This document shows positions 16,401 through 29,493 of a stretch of 64,000 nucleotides of DNA, piece by piece (the first letter of the stretch is position 1; every line of letters starts with the position of its first letter). Below the pieces are notes generated by a model. The model had not been told where the DNA came from, did not search any database, and saw only the letters and a list, made by a program, of their open reading frames with translations. The position numbers and the translations under genes were made by a program. The stretch covers positions 19,370 to 83,369 of the forward strand of contig CAJJDN010000044.1 of NCBI GenBank assembly GCA_905182985.1, given 5' to 3'. The stretch comes from Paramecium sonneborni (lineage: Eukaryota > Ciliophora > Oligohymenophorea > Peniculida > Parameciidae).

Positions 16401-19224
16401 TACTGATAATTAAAGACCTTCCATATCAATCTGCAAAGAACTTATCATATATTCTCTCAATTATTATTAACAATCTTCATTTATATATTATTACTATTAT
16501 TTATGTTCTTATTTTTAAACCTTACTCTCAATTACATCATAAAAATCATAACCTTTTGCTTACCAAATTGATACTAATTATAAAATTAAATATAAATGCT
16601 TTGTTGATAGTTTAAAATCCAAAAATGGTAATTAAATTGTAATCATTGATGTTTTTGGATATATTTTTTTTTTAAATATCATTTTACTTTTACTCTTTGC
16701 TTTATTTGATTCTAATGTAATCATCTTTTAAGATTATTCCATTCTTATTTTTATTGGAAGTGTTTCTATAATTGTTTCTATTCCAGGATCACCATTTTAT
16801 TATTCATTTTTCCTTAATTTACGATATTATATTTTAAAAATATTTTCCTTATTTTCCCAATCATAATCTTAAACAAAAGCTAATCTAAGACAATCCACTG
16901 AAAAATAAACAGGTTTTAAATTTTAATTTTCCTCTTAATTTTGACTTTATTAAGCTACTCTATTTACTGTTTACCTAGTTTTTAAATCCTTTAAATATTA
17001 ACTAACTTATCCATTTGAATTTTCCGCAGGATATATATTAACTACACTATTCTCATGTTCTCTTTTAAATATTTTTATTTATTTCAAATGTATTAATAAC
17101 ATTTATGTCTTTATCTAATATTAAAGTGGTAAGTAAATATTTATTCTTCTTATTGAAAAAGAAACATTAGTATTAGATTAAACTCTTTTTGTTAATATTA
17201 AAAAATTGTCAAAATACTTTGAATGTTCTTCTGTATCCTTCTAAACAGTAGATTTATCAAAAAATATTAAATTTTGTAATGAAATTAATCTTTCATAAAG
17301 TGGTTTACAAAGTGTAATACTTAATGGACCCACCTAAATATCTAAATAAACTTATATTGTCTTCTCTAAAGGATCTAAATCAAGGATTTTCTTTTATCTT
17401 TCCAATTATTCTGAACTCATTAATACTTTAATTCCTTCTGATATTTCAACTATTTTCAAATAATGACTATTAAATTTATTAGTATCTAATAAAATCAATT
17501 TTTAAATTTATGCTTTTACCAATTATTTAAATTAACCCTATTTTACTAATTCTAATTTCGTTTCTGTTATTTCTAAATTTATTAAAATTTTTTCCTTCAA
17601 TAATTCATCTAATTTCCAATCTTCTTATTTATTAATTTCAGATGATTTGACTGTTACTTTAGTTATTTTTTATAAAAAATTATTTTTTATATGATCTAAT
17701 ACTTTTGTCTAAAGAGACTTTTTTTAATTCAATTCTTATTTAAATATATTAACTTATTAATGTAGATTTCTTAATTATTGTAAAATTTGATTTTCTTAAA
17801 TTAATAGATTTATTTTTTTGACATCTAAAATAATAGAAATTCTAGTATTGCTTTCCTTTTCTTTCATAAAAGATAAATATGTATCAATCACATTTCTACT
17901 AAATTTTAGATTACTAGCATGTTCCATATTAAAATCAGTTTAAAATCTCTTAAACCAGCCTTGAGCTTCTTTTTAACTGTTTTGATCTTTGGGATTATTA
18001 GATCTCAAAATATTTCTCATCTCAAGAATTTTGTCAATTGCAATACTTCTTAAAATTAAAATTTAAGAAACAGTATTTTTTTATTCAAAATCTCCCATAA
18101 GTTTATTGTCTCTCTTTGCATCATGCTATTTTAGCATTTTTTTTGTATATAATTCAATATATTATTAGACTTTAAAATAATTAGTTATTCCCTATTTTCT
18201 AACTTTTGTTCTAATATATTCTTTTTCAATAATTCTTCTAATTATGTAAATCCACCAATTTTTTGCAGTTTTTCCATATTTTGGTTTTTCTTTGGGTCTA
18301 TCATTACGATGATTAGCTATATCTTGCATTGCTCTTAATAATAATCGAATTTGTCTTTGTTTTAAATATATAAGAACATCAGAAATTGTTGCTATTTTTA
18401 ATTCTATTTCTAATTGTTCAGAAAAAACTAAACTGAATTCTATTTTAAGAGCAAGTTTCTTAAGAATATGTACTGCTTTTTTTTCTTCTTACTTTGATTA
18501 ATTTTAATCTGGAATGAAGGATTCTGGTTATAATTAAGAAGGAAGAACATTATCAAATACTTCAAATAATAAAAAGATATTATCTGCAACAATCTTTTTT
18601 CGAATTTCATCTTTCTTTGGTTTAATATCATCTTAATTGATTAATAAACTTTAAAACCCAAATCCAAATTTTACAATTTCATAATTATTGATTTGATAAA
18701 TGAATACAATGTCTAGATTATTGATTTTGAGAACAAACTTTTCAAATATTTTAATAGCAAAATCTGCAAAAAAGTTATTTCCTGATTAACCATTTGAAAA
18801 TGCATCTTCTTTTTAAACAGTTTCATCAAATTTAGCTAATATTTCTCGTTTTAGTTTTTCTAGATGTTCTTTGTATTATTCTTTATTAAAATCACTCATT
18901 TCAATTTTATTAGATAGAACAATTTTTGCATTAGTAATCTCTACACTAATTTCTTTTGTTTTCAAGTTGTTCCATGGAATAATTAATTTAACCTCACCAA
19001 AAGATGAATCAATAACCTCTATATCAATACCAAATTGCATCAATACATCATTTCTCAACTCTAATTATTTCAAACAAATTTCTCCATCTAAAATTTAAAC
19101 ATCGATATTTTGAGATTCAAAATTTTTAATATATGGTTTGAGGAACTAATAAAATTGAATTTATTATTATTACCTTCGATAAAAGTAGAGATGAAAACCA
19201 TTTCACAGGCTTAAAACTAAACAT
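6746..19224 (-). CDS. VPS13: VPS13-family bridge-like lipid transfer protein
   Basis: A giant gene of about 12.5 kb, roughly 4100 aa. The N-terminus has the chorein layout: a short hydrophobic start, then LDGEICLKQLELRND and VKLIIPWNNL. The lipid-transfer groove region follows. An SHR-BD/VAB adaptor-binding region lies near nt 9400-10000 (RLKPGDWKYFSW, PPYYIENLTKYEI, PGERVAFTWDHW). The ATG2/VPS13 C-terminal helices lie at nt 7560-8050 (FGNPVSLISNLGTGVIDMF), followed by RYRPPRIF and a PH-like end. Introns I could place: 19146-19173, one near 14470-14500 (25 nt), one near 13710-13740 (30 nt) and 7010-7035. Others may exist. VPS13 moves lipids between ER and other membranes at contact sites. Short plus-strand ORFs inside are shadows. 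I did not check every codon for TGA. Confidence 0.9.
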
Positions 19225-19613
19225 TTTAATTATTTTATTAAAGCATAAGTTTATTATATAATCTTATACGATAGCATTCTATTTATAAATACAAGATATT
19301 GTTTAAATAAAAAGATTTCAATTGAATGAAACAAAAATAAAGTTAAAACAAAAGTTGATAATTTGTAAACAATTTAAACCTAATTAATAATAATTTGTAT
19401 AATATTATTAGCATAGCTAATGTTTGATTAGTATCTGATTGATAAATTATTACGCTGTTCTATTTGTTGTTAATAATTTAGATAGCCAGTTACTTTAACA
19501 TGTGGACATACGTATTGTTTTGATTGTATGTATAAATCATTATGTACAACGCCACGATGTCCATTATGCAGGTTTTTAAATTATTGTACAAATTAGATCT
19601 TACATTTAAACAT
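19203..19613 (-). CDS. Possible small gene upstream of VPS13, unrecognised
   Basis: An open minus-strand frame starting MFKCKIQFVQQFKNLHNG and containing CPHVKVTGYLNYQQQ. It has protein-like composition over its first 75 residues, then a hydrophobic AT-rich stretch, and it overlaps the VPS13 start by about 20 bp. It may have an intron I did not find, or be 5' leader. The plus strand is also partly open here, so the call is weak. Confidence 0.3.
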
Positions 19614-19671
19614 CTCCTAATATATTAAAAGTAAACATTATTATTCATACAATAATAAGAAGTTAAAATAG

Positions 19672-20506
19672 ATGTCCAGAATAAGAAGAATTAAAATAAT
19701 AAATAATTGATTCAGCCAATCATATTCTTCTTAAAACTAAAGGAGATCTATTTCCTTATTCATTTTTGAAACTCTAAATTCTCAAAATTCCTGATAGCAA
19801 TCTAACTTGTGATGATTATTTTGATTGTTTTAACAATGCAGAAGTTTTTGTTTAAAATGAACTTTAGAAAGCCTAATTTAAGGCAAGAATAGATAGGGTT
19901 TCAATTATGAATAATAATATTTTCATATATGCATTTATATAAGAAAAAGTGTTAAGTTTAAATACAACTCTTTAAGGATTTATTATTGATAGCACTGATT
20001 AATTTGGAAATAAAGAGAAAAAGGAAATAATCCTTCCTGTATGTTAAGGTAAAATAGAAGTTTAAAATGAATTGATATCTGAGGATGATTTAATTGAGAT
20101 GAATGAAATAAGACATAGAATTAAAATTACAATAGAAAAGATATTTAATAAACATTATAATTTGGATTCTATAGAATAAGAAGTTTATTAAAAATTACAC
20201 CAATGTTGGTATAAATTCCTTATAATTTAAGGTTATTTGAGTATTTATAAGAATCTGATCCAGATAATTTAATGAAATTGTCTTATTGTTTACCATCTAT
20301 GTTATAGATTAAAAATCATTAAAAACATCAAATAATATCTGAACCTGTTTTAAAAAGGCTAAAATTGGCAGAATAAAGTCTAAATAAATTAGCTCCATTT
20401 AGACATGGCGGTATGATATTTGAAGTACCAAATGATCATCCAAAGCCTCCATTTACTTAATTAATAGTAGTCATCATTTTTATTATTCTTTATTTTATAT
20501 TTATTA

Positions 20507-20511
<5 letters not shown>
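19672..20511 (+). CDS. Unrecognised protein with C-terminal transmembrane tail
   Basis: About 270 aa with one 23-nt intron (20209-20231). The frame is clearly coding: soluble, mixed-charge sequence such as LFPYSFLKLQILKIPD and LISEDDLIEMNEIRHRI, then PFRHGGMIFEVPND. It ends in one hydrophobic helix (LIVVIIFIILYFIFIN) directly before TGA, the layout of a tail-anchored membrane protein. The start is odd: the natural ATG at 19672 is one base out of frame with the coding frame (CPEQEELKQQ). Either a base is missing or the first exon begins upstream (an ATG at 19566 joins through a possible 29-nt intron). No family recognised. Confidence 0.6.

Positions 20512-20516
<5 letters not shown>

Positions 20517-20543
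<27 letters not shown>
20517..20543. repeat. (AT)n microsatellite
   Basis: An uninterrupted AT run of about 13 units filling the 37-bp gap between two convergent stop codons (20511 and 20549). Confidence 0.95.
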
Positions 20544-20547
<4 letters not shown>

Positions 20548-20548
20548 A

Positions 20549-23417
20549 TCAGTTATCTTGATCCCAACTATGAAGATCTAAAGAAACTTTTTATCCCTAG
20601 TAGAAGTCTTATTATGGACTATATTAATAAGTATTGTATTTATTATGACATCTTTTTTCATTTGAATTTAAGATTGGCCATTATCCCAAACTCTAAAATT
20701 ATTTACTGTCTTAATGAGTTTAATGACTTCTTTAAACTTTATGTTTTTTTTATTCAACATCATCTGATTCTTTTAATAGTTCTTCGATAAATCTAACATT
20801 AGCATCAAGTTCATGATGACTATTTTCTTCTTGTATCATAAAAAAATCTTTATTTTAAGGATTGGTTTGAAATGATTAAAATGTTAGGGATTAAGATTAT
20901 ACATCTCCAATCATTTAACTAGGATTTTACATACCTGCTAAAAAGCCTAAATTATTATTAAACAATTACTGTCTGCTTTAATTATTTAGCTACTACTATT
21001 ACTTTATTATTAAGCATAGCTAGGGAGTGTAGTTGATTAGGATTTCTGATGATGAATTCCAAGTTGCATTTTTTACTATGGCATAGAGGATCTAAAAGAT
21101 GAATATCCTTTTGGATATATTATACACCCTTTCATTTTAATCATCACATCACAGTAATTCTCAGCATATTTAACCATATATTCTTCAAAAGTAGAACAAC
21201 CAAATTATGTATATTCAAATGTATTTTGTATATGTAATTAAAGAATTTATAGCAATTAAAAAGCTGGAATACCATTACTATATTAATTTAGAATTTGTTT
21301 TAAGGCTTACTATTAATAAAGAAGATATTTACTTCAATTTTTAATTAATATTCAGATGCATGAATTGGAGATAAAAATTATAATTGTTACTATTATTATT
21401 AAGATTATTATTATTATGTTTATTATTGCTAAAGTTATAAATGTTAAGAATTCTATGATTATTATTATGATTGTTTTTAGAAATAATTAAGATCAATTTT
21501 AACTTATTAAAGTTATTGATCATCTTCTTATTCTTACTTTATATCATTAGTATCATCATAATATTCATCTAAAATAAGTGAGGCATAAGTAGTTCCATCA
21601 TTTATTATACTTATTCCATCAATTCCTTAGATTAAACATTTCAATTTAGTAAATCCTAATTCATGTAAATCAAAAGTAAATTAAATTTTACGTTAAATCA
21701 TCTTGGGTAATCTTGCTAAACTAATACCTTTAGTATATTCATTCAATATATCAATAATAGCTTGTTAAACTGCCTTTAATTTATTCTATTTTTCATGCTA
21801 TTACTATTATTTATCAATAGAGAGCTATTAAATTTCTTCATTTCCTAAAATATTCTATAAAATGAATTAATCTTAAAGTTCATCGAAAATATTTAAGAAA
21901 TCATTGAAATCAAAAGCTATGTTAGTATTCGGTTTGATTAATAATGTTTTATAATAAATAAGGACATTTCTATTAATAGCTTCCTAAATCATTAAACATA
22001 AAACTCCCATTGAACAGACTCTCAATTCTAAAGGACCACAACATTTCAGAAGTTATGCACAACCATATTTACCTCCGGGTATTGCCTTTTGTATTGATTT
22101 TGGTGGTTTAATCTAACTTTTTTTACTTCTTTTTCTAGATGTTAAAATACTAAAAATACTTTTATGTAATATTTGAAGAGTAACTTTAATCATGATATTG
22201 TTCCATACTTTTCTAAACATTTTGTAATCCTGATTCAACACTTCGAATCCATTTAGAATTATCCTAATTTTTCTAAGTTGGTACTGATTATGTTCCACTT
22301 TATTTTGAAGTCTATGATTAATAATCTGATTAATTTAAATCTCCAAATGACTAAGTATTTTAACTTGTATTTAAAGTAAGGTTGGTATCAAAAAAGTCTT
22401 TTAAAAATTAAATAAATGATCTCCATTAACTTTTATATGTAGAACTCATTTATTAAGCATCCATCATTTTCCAATTAACATTATCTTCAATTGTAAATAA
22501 TAATAATTATTCATTATTAATTTGTTGAGAAGTAGATAGAGAGGCATTGTTATTTTCAGATTTATTTACTAAATCTATAGGACACTTAGTCATTTTTATT
22601 ATGCATTTTTCATCTATCCATTTGTTTTATTTATATTTTTTTACATTAAATTAAATTAATCCATTTGAATCTTATAATTTATAAAATCCAGCTAAATAAT
22701 GATTCCAATCTTATATATTCAATTTCAAACCATAACATTCCTTAATTCTACTCATTACTAATTTATCAGTTGGAGTCATTTCATCTTTTCTAATATTTAA
22801 TAAAACCCAATATAATGATTATAAACTAATGTGATCTAACTGAAGGCTAATAAATTAGATTGGATCACTATCACCAAATTTCCTTATAGTAACATTAATC
22901 ATTTTAACTTTCTCTAATTATTAGATGATATCTTTTGATCTAGATGTTAATTGATTCTTACTGATTAATTTTATAGATTTCATTCTATTTTAAAAATTTC
23001 TAAAAATCATTTAAATGTATCATAAGATCTCCTTTATTTGCTTATTTGAATAAATGGTCCTCAATTTTAGCTAAATTTAGACTTAGATAAAATGATTATA
23101 TACTCATTTTAAAAAATCATAGGTGTTTCTGTTTAAATATTAATAAGATTGAAATTAACTACATCAACAGATGGTAAGTTGCTATTTATTTATTTAAATC
23201 TTTCTTTATGTTGTTCATGTCTTATAACATGAGCATCTTATTTAATTTTGTTAGATTCAATAGAATCAGATGTTTCAATCAGTTCTCTAGAATGATAAAC
23301 TCTTTTTCCTTTATTATGAATTTTCTTATCGCATAATTCACATAGAATTTGACCACATTAATTACAATTAATCTTAGCTTTAGTTTCCTCACATTCATCA
23401 CAATATTTTTGTTGCAT
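20549..23417 (-). CDS. B-box zinc finger protein with OHA-like and tandem LOTUS (OST-HTH) domains
   Basis: 917 aa after five introns of 22-25 nt. Residues 5-45 form a B-box-like zinc finger (CDECEETKAKINCNQCGQ, then CELCDKKIHNKGK). A middle region (ECYGLKLNIQDWNHYLAGF) has LOTUS-like spacing. Next comes an IPGGKYGCAQLLKCCGP, SMGVLCLMIQEAI, LIYYKTLL block resembling the OHA domain associated with OST-HTH. Two LOTUS domains follow: LNEYTKGISLARLPKMIQ with DLHELGFTKLKCLI, and LNQYSNGIPAFQLLQIL with EYTQFGCSTFEEYM. A poly-Gln/Asn linker separates them. LOTUS domains bind RNA (G-rich or quadruplex) or Vasa-type helicases; B-boxes mediate protein contacts. An RNP scaffold or post-transcriptional regulator is inferred. 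The family match is by eye. Confidence 0.75.
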
Positions 23418-23442
23418 TAAATATATATATAAATAATAATAA

Positions 23443-24458
23443 TCATGATGTAATAACTTTATTGATGAAACTTAAAATTGAATTAAAGTATTTTTCTGGT
23501 TCTATAGACCAATTACTATTATGATCTCCATCTTCAATTACAAACTTATTAATATAAAATTTAAATTACCTTATTTATAAATTAAGCTTTTTAGGCTGCA
23601 TTTTATAAAGCAGCCATATGTTAGACTGGTACAATTTCATCTTTCATAGCTAATTATAAAATTACAATTATTTTACAATAAATGAATAATATTGGTTGAG
23701 TTATTGAACTAATTTTTTCAATAGACAACCAATGATTCTTTAGAAGAAAGGATTTAAATAGTTTTAATTTAGGAAAAATAATATCCACCATATCATCAAT
23801 AGATGTGAAAGTATTTTCCAGTATAACACCTCTGATGCCTCTTGCAATATTTTAAGTCATTGCATGAATAGCCACTGCTCCACCCAAAGATTTACCATGT
23901 ACAAATATTTTATTTGGATCAATATCATCTCTATCGAATAAATAATTAATAATAGATTCTCCATCTAATTTTAATCCTTATTCAGATGGTTTTCCTGTAC
24001 TATCTGAATATCCTCTATAGGCAATAATCAATATGTTGCATTTCACTTAGTTAAAATAGAATTCTAAAAATTGCAATCTAGTTCCAATATCTTCATAAAA
24101 TAATAATTTTTAGTATCATACTTCCAGCATTTTCATGAAAAAAAATTATGGTAGGGACATTATGACTATTTTACTATTTGATCAACCATCCTTTCAATTA
24201 TTATTTGTCAAGAGTTACAATCTCTACATCTTAATATTGAAGATTTCTATCTGATGGATTCCTAAGTCCATTCATATTTTAACTAGGACTCTAGGGTAAT
24301 CCTTAAAATGCTTGGTAAATTAATAAAATATTTAAACCTGGTAAATATATTAATGAGTTCTGTTACCAGTACAATAATCCTAAAATTGCAAATGTTAACA
24401 TTAATGCTACTATACCAATATTACCAATCAAGGATAAAATACCTTGAATTAACTCCAT
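23443..24458 (-). CDS. ABHD13/BEM46-type alpha/beta hydrolase
   Basis: 301 aa with four introns. An N-terminal membrane anchor (LIGNIGIVALMLTFAILGLL) is followed by NSLIYLPAF and NPSDRN, oxyanion region IIFFHENAG, YRGYSDSTGKPSEQG, and nucleophile elbow HGKSLGGAVAIHA with Ser. MKDEIVPVQHM carries the acid, and EDGDHNSNW the catalytic His near the C-terminus. The order and spacing match ABHD13/BEM46, integral membrane serine hydrolases with acyl-protein thioesterase-like activity in some members. The substrate is not predictable. It is 25 bp upstream of the B-box/LOTUS gene in the same direction, probably only because the genome is compact. Confidence 0.88.
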
Positions 24459-24532
24459 TAATTATTTATTTAATAAATTACAAATTTTATAATCATTTTA
24501 TTAATAATTATGTACATAAATTATTACTAATT

Positions 24533-25475
24533 TCAATATTTAAAATCTATGAATTATTTATTCTAAATTTAATTATTTATTTCATACTTCTTTTCAAAAT
24601 GATATTTTGCTAAGTATGTCTTTCTTAATATCGGACATGCATTTTCAAGATATGCTACTTAAAAGGCTGAATTTTATCCAAAAAGAAATGTACTTAAAAT
24701 TATTTAAGAGTTTTTCAAAAGAAATAAACCTTTTAATATTACTGTCATTCTTACCCTAAAGTGTTTTTAAATCATTAGTATCATCTAATTCAAAATTGAA
24801 TATTGTATATACAATCCATGGCAATGAAAAAATAAATATTAATGGACAATATAAAATTTCTAAGTATAATTTGACCTAAATTTAATCTATATTTTATACA
24901 AGCTTGCAATTTAAATGTATTCTTATGATATGATATGCTATTATTCCTATAAAGATTATAGTTAAAATGGATTATATTGCCCAAAATAATTTACTTGAAA
25001 CTTAAGTGAGGGTTTCAAGTTGACATATATTTAATTTAACAAAAATTATTGAAGAAGCAATTATTGGTAATCCAAATGCAATTATAACTTAGAGCTGGAT
25101 TTAATAATTAATACTGTAAATTAATTAGTTTTTAGATATTCTAACGCAATTTCAATTGGGTATCTAGTGAGTAAACAACTTTTTTGTAGAATCAAAATAG
25201 TCCAAAGATAACTTGAAAGAGTCAAGCTTTACTCGAAAAACAATGTCCAAACACACATTTAATTGTTAAAGTCAAGAATTAATAGTATTGTAACTTAAAA
25301 CAATTATTATTGATTTACTTATAGATTACAGCATATTGGTATATAATATTCCTAATTCCAATTGATATAGCTTCATTTTATAATGAATTGAAATATCAAG
25401 TATGAAGAATAAAGAACAAGCAAATCCAATAGATGCTTCAATAATAATCGGAATTCCAATTTCATAGTTTTGCAT
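24533..25475 (-). CDS. Seven-transmembrane protein, GPCR-like
   Basis: 282 aa after four introns (25, 20, 24 and 25 nt). About seven hydrophobic helices: IGIPIIIEASIGFACSLFF, ITILLILDFN, LSSYLWTILIL, VIIAFGLPIIASSIIFV, WAIQSILTIIFIGIIAY, ILYCPLIFIFSLPWIVY and NSQIILSTFLFGQNSAF, with a charged cytosolic tail. A conserved-looking FLWT-like SSYLWT in helix 3 and the Cys-containing loop recall the cAMP-receptor (class E) or secretin-like superfamily. This is only a resemblance. Acts in a membrane; ligand unknown. The start is the first ATG of the frame and gives an extracellular N-terminus of only a few residues, so an upstream exon is possible. Confidence 0.7.
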
Positions 25476-25677
25476 TAACCAAATTTTATTAATTGTTTAA
25501 TATTTTTATTATTTTAAATACTATTATCACTAGTTAATAATGATCATATTATTTAGAATACTTATTATATTTATTTGAATGTTTACATTTGTATATTGAG
25601 AAATGAAATATAAATTAGTATTTATTTGAATAAAATTATCAATACTGGTGTATAATTTAAATTAAAAAATATAAACT

Positions 25678-27140
<1,463 letters not shown>

Positions 27141-27165
27141 GATTATATCTATAAATACATATTTA

Positions 27166-28051
27166 TCAAAAATCAAAATCATCATCATCTGATTTTTTAG
27201 CTGTTTTTGCTGTTTACAAATTACTCTCTGCATTCATTGGTTTGTATTTTTATTAGAATATCTAACTTCTAGTACTACACGAAGTAAATGGTTTCACTCT
27301 TTAAATATCATTCAACTTTGATTTTATTGATTATCTGCTTAATTATCTATAATCAGTTGAATCTGCTGTTACAGGATTAGGTAAATATTAAACTTAATGA
27401 ATTGGGTTTAATTCAACATGAACATGAGTTCTATCGAACATTGGTCTACTAAATTCACCTCCAACTACTTTTGTTGGTTATACATATAATACTTTTTTCC
27501 TGCATGATATAATATATTGTACTATTAAAGTCGTTGATATTTTTCAACTTAGGTTTCTTCATGCTCAATATGATGATAAGCTTTGAATTCCTCAAAATAT
27601 TAAGGAACTCCAGGTGCATAACTAAATGGATTTCCAGGATAATGTTTAAAGTTTTTTCTTTTAAACTCTTTCCAGTATTATTTTTTATTAGGAAAATCGA
27701 ATTCTTTCAACCATCTTTTAGTATTATCATAAGTATTTAAAACAGTATCTTCCTAGTATAAGTGGAAATTATTACAGGAAATTTAAGTATAGGTAATTCA
27801 GGCTAAAAATATTCTAAAGCTTTATTGGCTTTTCTGAAATCCTCTGAATGATGCACTGTTCCATCAGATTTTAGTAATCTGTCTTTTTTGATATCTTAGA
27901 TTCTTTATAATATCAAAGACTTCCTTTTCTCAATACTCTATTATCGAAAATCTTTTTATTATTGTTTTAAAATTGATCTAATCTATTCTTGGTTTAGAGA
28001 TACTTCTTTTAACTCTATTACCTTTTTTTCAGTTGCATTGTTCCCTAACAT
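27166..28051 (-). CDS. Conserved unknown protein, copy A
   Basis: 279 aa with two 23-nt introns. No family recognised. It begins MLGNNATEKKVIELKE, is rich in Lys, Tyr and aromatic residues (HYPGNPFSYAPGVPQYF, KVVGGEFSRPMF, RTHVHVELNP) and ends in an acidic DDDDFDF tail. No membrane segment or signal peptide. Short repeated aromatic/proline motifs without a globular core recall microtubule-associated ciliate proteins, but this is only an impression. A second intact copy (28370-29255) differs at about 5 percent of bases, with mostly conservative changes and conserved splice sites, so the protein is under constraint. Confidence 0.7.
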
Positions 28052-28283
28052 ATTTCTAAATTTTGTTAATTAATATATATTAATATTAAATAAAGATTAT
28101 GTATGGAACATAATACTTACAATATCATCTTAGATAAATATCTCCGTTAGAGAAATTTATAAAGAAAAACAATGTTAAAATATGAGATAATGAAAATGTA
28201 CATAGAAAGATACTAGTCGTTTTCAAATATATGATTAATATGTAATATATACTTTTTATTTATATGTTTATCATTTTCTGATA

Positions 28284-28351
28284 TCATTATTTTCCGTATT
28301 CTTTTTGGGTCATAAGATTGTAAAAATCATCAAAAGTAACAAAACCATCAT
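28284..28351 (-). CDS. Centrin-like gene, 3' fragment at contig end
   Basis: Identical to 29494-29561, the last EF-hand and stop of the centrin-like gene. Cut by the N at 28352. Part of the duplicated junction, not a separate gene. Confidence 0.8.
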
Positions 28352-28352
28352 N
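28352..28352. other. Single-N contig junction between diverged copies
   Basis: Left flank 27148-28351 and right flank 28353-29561 cover the same locus. They differ by about 5 percent in the unknown gene and by indels in the spacer, but are identical over the last 150 bp. Confidence 0.9.
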
Positions 28353-28369
28353 ATATAAATACATATTTA

Positions 28370-29255
28370 TCAAAAATCAAAATCATCATCATCTGATTTT
28401 TTAACTGTTTTTGCTGTTTACAAAGTACTCTCTGCATTCATTGGTTTGTATTTTTATTAGAATATTTAACTTCTAGTACTACACGAAGTAAAGGGTTTCA
28501 CTCTTTACATATCATTCAACTTTGATTGTATTGATTATCTGCTTAATTATCTATAATCTGTTGAATCTGCAGTTACAGGATTAGGTAAATATTAAACTTA
28601 ATGTATTGGATTTAATTCAACATGAACATGCGTTCTATCAAACATTGGTCGACTGAATTCACCTCCAACTACTTTTGTTGGTTATACATATAATACTTTT
28701 TTCCTGCATGATATAAAATATTGTACTATTAAAGTCGTTGATATTTTTCAACTTAAGTCTCATCATGTTCAATATGATGATAAGCTTTGAATTCCTCAAA
28801 ATATGAAGGAACTCCTGGTGCATAACTAAAAGGGTTTCCAGAATAATGTTTAAAGTTTTTCTTCTTAAACTCTTGCCAGTATTACTTTTTATTAGGAAAA
28901 TCGAATTCTTTCAACCATCTTTTAGTCTTATCATAAGTATTTAAAACAGTGTCTTCCTAGCATAAGTTGAAATTATTACAGGAAATTTAAGTATAGGGAA
29001 CTCAGGCTAGAAAAACTCTAAAGCTTTATTTGCTTTTCTAAAATCTTCTGAATGATGCACAGTTCCATCTGATTTAAGTAACCTATCTTTCTTTATATCT
29101 GAGATTCTTTGTAATATTTAAGATTTCCTTTTCTCAACACTCCATTATCGAAAATCATTTTATTATTGTTTTAAAATTGATCTCATCTATTCTTGGTTTA
29201 GAGATACTTCCTTTAACTCTATTACCTTTTTTTCAGTTGCATTGTTTACTTACAT
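28370..29255 (-). CDS. Conserved unknown protein, copy B
   Basis: Intact second version of the gene at 27166-28051, with the same length and same two introns. Starts MQVNNATEKK. Differences include YFQPELPIL to FFQPEFPIL and YPGNP to YSGNP. Either an allele or a close paralogue of copy A brought together by the assembly join at 28352. Confidence 0.68.
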
Positions 29256-29493
29256 TTTTACTAAATTTTGTAAATTAATATATATTACTATTAATTTAAG
29301 GTTGAATACAAAACATAATACTTAGGATATCAACTTAAAGCTTAACATCATTTAGAAAGATTTAGGTTATAAAAAAAAAACAATGCTAAAAATGAGATAA
29401 TGTAAATGTACATAGAAAGATACTAGTCGTTTTCAAATATATGATTAATATGTAATATATACTTTTTATTTATATGTTTATCATTTTCTGATA

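Noticed and set aside
16388..16615. Plus-strand hydrophobic ORF
   Set aside because: Antisense to an open VPS13 segment (SLQIDMEGLQLSVTVN); no independent support.
22113..23040. A frameshift inside the B-box/LOTUS gene
   Set aside because: A 22-nt GT...AG intron near 22950 restores the frame; the total coding length is then divisible by three.
24308..24613. 101-codon plus-strand hydrophobic ORF
   Set aside because: It runs antisense to the ABHD13-like N-terminal helix and the end of the 7TM gene, which have family motifs.
27440..27530. A 19-nt intron in the unknown gene at 27166
   Set aside because: It left the coding length not divisible by three; a 23-nt intron a little upstream gives a continuous protein and a correct length.
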